DNA of 5,772 nt from a bacterium (GTDB lineage: Bacteria > UBP14 > UBA6098 > B30-G16), in assembly GCA_003645115.1 (NCBI GenBank), contig QNEG01000119.1, positions 1 to 5,772 on the forward strand. The letters are read 5' to 3'. Below are positions 1-3,800 of the stretch, in pieces. The first letter of the stretch is position 1; each line of letters opens with the position of its first letter. The translations under genes and the position numbers were made by a program. The notes beneath the pieces were generated by a model. It had not been told where the DNA came from. It did not search any database and saw only the letters and a list, made by a program, of their open reading frames with translations.

Positions 1-417
1 GTCTATTCCTGCCATCAGGATGCTAAATATTTTATCATATTGGTCGGGATTAACCAATTCCAAACCATCGGATGAAGTCATAACCGGATCCCAGATTATA
101 GTAATATTCCCCGCATCGTAGAATATGTTTTCGGCGATGATTTCTGCAGTATTTATATCCGGAATCATCCCAATTTTTACAGCATCGGGTTTTCTGTCAG
201 CCCATATTGTCCTCAATGTTCTGGACAATAGTTTCGAGTCGATAGGTTGAAATTCATATCCTCGATGGAAATCCTGAACAGTGATAGCGGATGGGATACC
301 ACCTGCGATTGCGCTCAATCGATTTATCACGCTGATATCCTTCAACAGTCCAGCCTTTCCCGAGGGATCCAGTCCAGATATAGCAAAAACAAATGGTCTC
401 ACTTTATCCACTGACAT
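1..417 (-). CDS. thiD: ThiD-type (phospho)methylpyrimidine kinase, N-terminal part (cut by left edge)
   Basis: Probable hydroxymethylpyrimidine/phosphomethylpyrimidine kinase, a cytosolic ribokinase-fold enzyme that phosphorylates HMP and HMP-P for thiamine synthesis and salvage. The 139 visible residues run without a stop to the window edge, about half of a typical ThiD of ~260-270 residues. Seen in the sequence: FAISGLDPSGKAGLLKDISV at residues 11-30 matches the N-terminal 'AGSDPSGGAGIQADLKT' motif; AITVQD at 45-50 matches 'ALTAQN', with Q48 at the pyrimidine-contacting Gln position; VKIGM at 80-84; WDPVMTSSDG at 109-118 matches 'DPVM-x-(S/A)-x-G'. The catalytic GTGD-type motif would lie beyond the window. 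One oddity is Lys21 and Leu24/Leu25 in place of the usual Gly and Ile-Gln of 'GGAGIQAD'. ATG at 417 was chosen for its position and a G-rich stretch (GGTGGG) about 6 nt upstream; an in-frame GTG four codons earlier is possible. It lies downstream of a terminator and so probably has its own promoter, though none is convincing. A different PfkB/ribokinase-family kinase is the main alternative. Confidence 0.85.
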   Translation of the reverse strand, partial: MSVDKVRPFVFAISGLDPSGKAGLLKDISVINRLSAIAGGIPSAITVQDFHRGYEFQPIDSKLLSRTLRTIWADRKPDAVKIGMIPDINTAEIIAENIFYDAGNITIIWDPVMTSSDGLELVNPDQYDKIFSILMAGID

Positions 418-501
418 TAGAACACCCACCGAAATTTTTTTATCCAACAATCTAAAACAAAGAGAACTTCATACAAAATCAATGAATAGTTTGATATAAA
501 C
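418..501 (-). other. Leader/intergenic region upstream of thiD
   Basis: AT-rich spacer between the terminator of the upstream gene and the thiD start. It should hold the thiD promoter, but I could not find a -35/-10 pair with good sequence and 16-18 nt spacing; TTGATT is present without a good -10 box at the right distance. A GGTGGG stretch just before the ATG is the only Shine-Dalgarno candidate. No THI-box (TPP riboswitch) signature such as CUGAGA is seen, and at ~84 nt the region is too short for a complete one. Confidence 0.4.
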
Positions 502-532
502 AAAAAGACCCATTCCTGAAAAAGAATGGGTC
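502..532 (-). terminator. Rho-independent terminator after the Lrp-ligand-domain gene
   Basis: On the minus strand GACCCATTC (532-524) and GAATGGGTC (515-507) form a perfect 9-bp stem around an 8-nt loop, followed directly by five T residues (506-502). The hairpin starts 24 nt after the stop codon of the 80-residue gene, the expected place for its terminator. The plus-strand orientation lacks an equally good T tract and has no gene to terminate. Confidence 0.9.
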
Positions 533-556
533 ATTACATTAAATTATGTGTTATTT

Positions 557-799
557 TTACTTTCCACCATCGAATGCGATACAGGTAACTGTTCGAGTAA
601 TTCCGGGTATATGACGAATCGACCCGATAATTTCATTACGCAATTCATCGATAGTATCGGTTTCCACATAGCAAACTACATCGTGGAGACCTGTAACTAC
701 CCGAGCATTCACCACACCCGGCAATTTACGAAGTTCGGCAACCACATTGAGTTCCTCACCTGTAGCCACATTGATAAGCATATAGGCTCCTGGTTTCAT
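557..799 (-). CDS. Stand-alone Lrp/AsnC ligand-binding (RAM) domain protein
   Basis: An 80-residue protein consisting only of the Lrp/AsnC-type ligand-binding domain (RAM/AsnC_trans_reg), with no N-terminal helix-turn-helix. The beta-alpha-beta-beta-alpha-beta order can be read directly: strand AYMLINVATG (5-14), helix EELNVVAELRKLPG (15-28), strand NARVVTG (31-37), strand DVVCYVETD (40-48), helix TIDELRNEIIGSIRHIPG (49-66), strand ITRTVTCIAF (67-76). 'VVTGLHD' at 34-40 is the family's 'VTG-x-(Y/F)-D' turn, with His39 at the aromatic position, and 'I-x-x-IPG' precedes the last strand. Proteins of this size form dimers and higher rings and are thought to bind amino acids or similar small effectors at subunit interfaces; a DNA-binding role is not expected without the HTH. 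ATG at 799 is set by an AGGAGG 6 nt upstream. It has its own promoter and terminator and is probably monocistronic. The effector cannot be read from sequence. Confidence 0.9.
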   Translation of the reverse strand: MKPGAYMLINVATGEELNVVAELRKLPGVVNARVVTGLHDVVCYVETDTIDELRNEIIGSIRHIPGITRTVTCIAFDGGK

Positions 800-805
800 G
801 CTAAT

Positions 806-811
806 CCTCCT
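806..811 (-). promoter_or_regulatory. Strong Shine-Dalgarno (AGGAGG) for the RAM-domain gene
   Basis: A consensus AGGAGG lies 6 nt before the ATG at 799, preceded by a run of seven A residues (819-813 on the minus strand). It decides the start and suggests efficient translation. It is clearly better than the SD candidate of thiD. Confidence 0.85.
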
Positions 812-821
812 GTTTTTTTGT

Positions 822-852
822 TCACATTACTATTTCAATATACATCACATTA
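822..852 (-). repeat. 8-bp direct repeat TAATGTGA around the -10 box (possible operator)
   Basis: TAATGTGA occurs twice in the same orientation on the minus strand, at 852-845 (between -35 and -10) and 829-822 (at about +1 to +8). Repeat starts are 23 nt apart, near two helical turns. This layout would suit a repressor binding across the core promoter, but an 8-bp repeat in AT-rich DNA can also arise by chance. Confidence 0.4.
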
Positions 853-864
853 TATGAAAGTCAA
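837..864 (-). promoter_or_regulatory. Sigma70-like promoter for the RAM-domain gene
   Basis: On the minus strand a -35 box TTGACT (864-859) and a -10 box TATATT (842-837) are separated by 16 nt, each with one mismatch to consensus. Transcription would start near 831-829, giving a leader of ~30 nt ending in the SD. The promoter sits in the 75-nt gap after the stop of the giant gene. Because that gap has no clear terminator, some read-through from upstream may add to its output. Confidence 0.7.
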
Positions 865-874
865 CAATTTTCTT

Positions 875-3800
875 CTATGGATTTAAATATATAGTGGAAA
901 TTTTCAATGTGCAATTTTCGAGCACATAAATCCAATAACCCTCTGTGGGTTCCAATATATTCGAATTGTAATATCCGTGCGCTACTTCATCATATCCGAG
1001 CAAAATATCTCGTATAAGAGCATCTTCCGGCTGGACTGGTTGTTCAAGCCAATATGCGGTCTCTGTCGGTGCTCCCAACATAAACCATCCCTGATGAAGC
1101 GAAAATTCATATTTCCTCAATGCCGGTCCAGAAACTGTATAATCCCCACTTACTGCGTTAAATATCCAATATGCACGTCCTGGCTTGAAAGCAGTGGCGA
1201 TATTATATGAACGAGTAATCTGATCGAAGTAGAAAATATATTCTCCCAACATATCCGGGAATGCGGCAGATGCTATAATACTATCAGAACCCAGTGGTAT
1301 GGAAATTAGGTTCCATCCTCGCTCCAGATGAACAGTAATTTCCACAGGAGATTCATAATGATAGTAAATATAAACTGTGTCTCCCGCAGTGACTGATATA
1401 GAACCGACAGATTTCATATCCAGTGTATCGCCGATAAAGCAACCACTCCATATCCGGTTTATATCCCACTTGATTTTTCCGTCCGAATTGGTAACCACAG
1501 GATAAATAAGTTCTCTATCGCCGAGATGTCTGAGGTCACGAGTCAATTTATAGGAATCAGCCGAGACAAAATAAATATTTCCCGCTTCTGGCATAGGTGG
1601 TGGATCGAGTTTATCTATAACTCTATCATAATTGTCTGTAGCCAGTTGATGTAATCCGAATGATGCAGAATCCATAGGCAAACCGCCTTCGCTTTCCAGA
1701 TAAATCATCGCCGACCAATATGGAAATACTTGCTCACCGATTATCAATATTCCATTAGTCAATATAGGGATCGGACTTCCGCTGTTCACCAATCCATTTC
1801 TCAAATCTACTCGACTGGAATAGCCTTCCTCAGCATCGGGTTCCACTGAGTATGAAATTTGTGCAATTTCCCCCGAAGTAGGCAATGGTGTAGTTCCAGA
1901 TAATTCCACAGTGATATGTCCCTCGCCAATCGATGTAACCATCACCGACCAATCCTCTGGCAATATCTCTCCACCATTGGCTCCATCCGGCAATATTACA
2001 TCAGGATTGGTATGTATAGTAAATCTGACTCGAGTAATATCATTATCATAAATATTTCCCACACACACTGGAATTATAATTTCATCTTCGGTAGCATAAG
2101 TAACCGAGGGCACCGAGATTACCAGGTAATTTGAAGGCTCACCGGGAGTGATATGAAGCACAATTTCTACTACTACCTCGCTATTTTCGGGATTGGTGGT
2201 ATATAGAATTACTTCGCCCACATAGTCACCGGGTTCCATATCGGCGGTGTTAATGGTCAATGGCAGATTAACTATTCCCATCGGATAAATATAATCGCTA
2301 ACTATAGCAGTAGATATCCATTCTGGCAATCCAGTAATTTCGAAATATCCGACTGCATCGCCGAAGTTCTGGATTGACAACGATATATCTCCAGTATTAT
2401 CCTGCTCCATAGTGATTTCAAACGATGTGGGAAATACCACTACTTCCGGGACACCGCCGGGGCAACCCAGTATCAATCTACCATAAGTAGCTGGGTCGAG
2501 TTCTGTGGATGTAGTCAGCCAATTAAAATATGTGGTCGCAGAATCCTTACCAGTCAGCATAAACCCGAGCGAATCGCAGGGGAGACTTCCCAAATGTTCA
2601 TCGTCATTAAGTGGAATAGAGAATTCCAGGATGACACCATCGCCGGTCTCTCTCCATGTAGATGCTGCGGAAGATATTGGAGTAATGGTTCCTCTGGTCG
2701 CAGTTCCACCGACATCTGCGACCGGTTGGAAATAGTTGCCAATTTCGTCAGCGAATCGGAAAATAAATCTACCCTCATCGGATGGCAATGCATCCCACCA
2801 GTTAGAATTGTCATCATCGAACCACATAGAGAAATCTGCTCCAGTATCCACAGCACCATACATCTGAATATATCCGAACAATCTATCGGCGGTATTGACG
2901 AAACAGAAAGTCATATCGTCAAAATCGATAGCAGAACCGAGTTGCCATGCGTAATCATCCAGATAACCATCCAGGACGATAGGCACAAGCACCCAGGATG
3001 AATATACTCTACCCGATTCATCATTGCAAGCACCAGATGCCACATTGGATTGAGAACTATGCGCATCCGGGCTATCATATATAGCTCGCACAGTGTAATA
3101 ATAAGTTTCTCCGCATTCTATAGCGGGGTCATTAAATGTGTTCATTTCACAAGTCCCAATCGACTCGAAACCAGAATCTGCCATTTCGCTTCGATAAACC
3201 TCATATCCAATCAGATGAACCGGATAGCCCAAATCCAGTGCTTGTGGATGTTGCCAAGTCAATGGAATGGAGCCTAAAAATCCGGAATGTGCTATCAAAT
3301 TTATGGGCGCAAATATGGGATTGGTTATTTTCATCACATATACGGGGAAAGTAAGCATAGTGGTATCATAACCATCTGTAACTGCTACAGTTATATCGTA
3401 ATGACCCTCACCGAGATATTCCGGTGGCATCCACATAAATGTTCCATCATCGAATAGATACATACTATCCAAACTATTCACCATAAAGAACCATATGGAA
3501 TCGCCATCGCCATCTACTGCGGTGAATTCATATTCGAACAACACTCCCGGTATGGCGATAGAATCCGGCGGGTCGCAGGTGAATACAGGTGCATCATTTT
3601 CGTGCTCGACAAATATCTCTACAGTATCTCCCACTATATATCCACCGTGATAAGCATACAGATAAACATAGGTTTCACCGTGGAAATCGGGGTTCAAATT
3701 TACCCATACTTCATTGCTATCGATACCATCACGATAAGTCACCAGTCCCGGACCATAATCCACCGAATAATCGAGTCCAGTGGGGACAAATACATCGAAT

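Noticed and set aside
281..499. 72-codon plus-strand frame over the start of thiD
   Set aside because: Antisense to the conserved ThiD N-terminal motifs; low-complexity translation without recognisable features.
418..501. TPP riboswitch upstream of thiD
   Set aside because: The leader is only ~84 nt and lacks the conserved THI-box elements.
548..886. 112-codon plus-strand frame across the RAM gene
   Set aside because: Antisense to a clearly recognisable gene and its promoter; no family resemblance and no SD.
878..1100. Type IX secretion C-terminal sorting domain
   Set aside because: The C-terminus lacks the usual pattern (a strand with 'G-x-x-V/Y-D-x-x-G-(K/R)-x-V' followed by a short closing strand with 'G-x-Y-x-(V/L)'). 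The GW...YWI pair is a different element.
2554..3001. Overlapping frames on both strands (minus 2554-2859, plus 2594-3001) inside the CBM9-like region
   Set aside because: Out-of-frame shadows of the giant gene; their translations match no domain pattern, while the main frame keeps CBM9-like motifs throughout.
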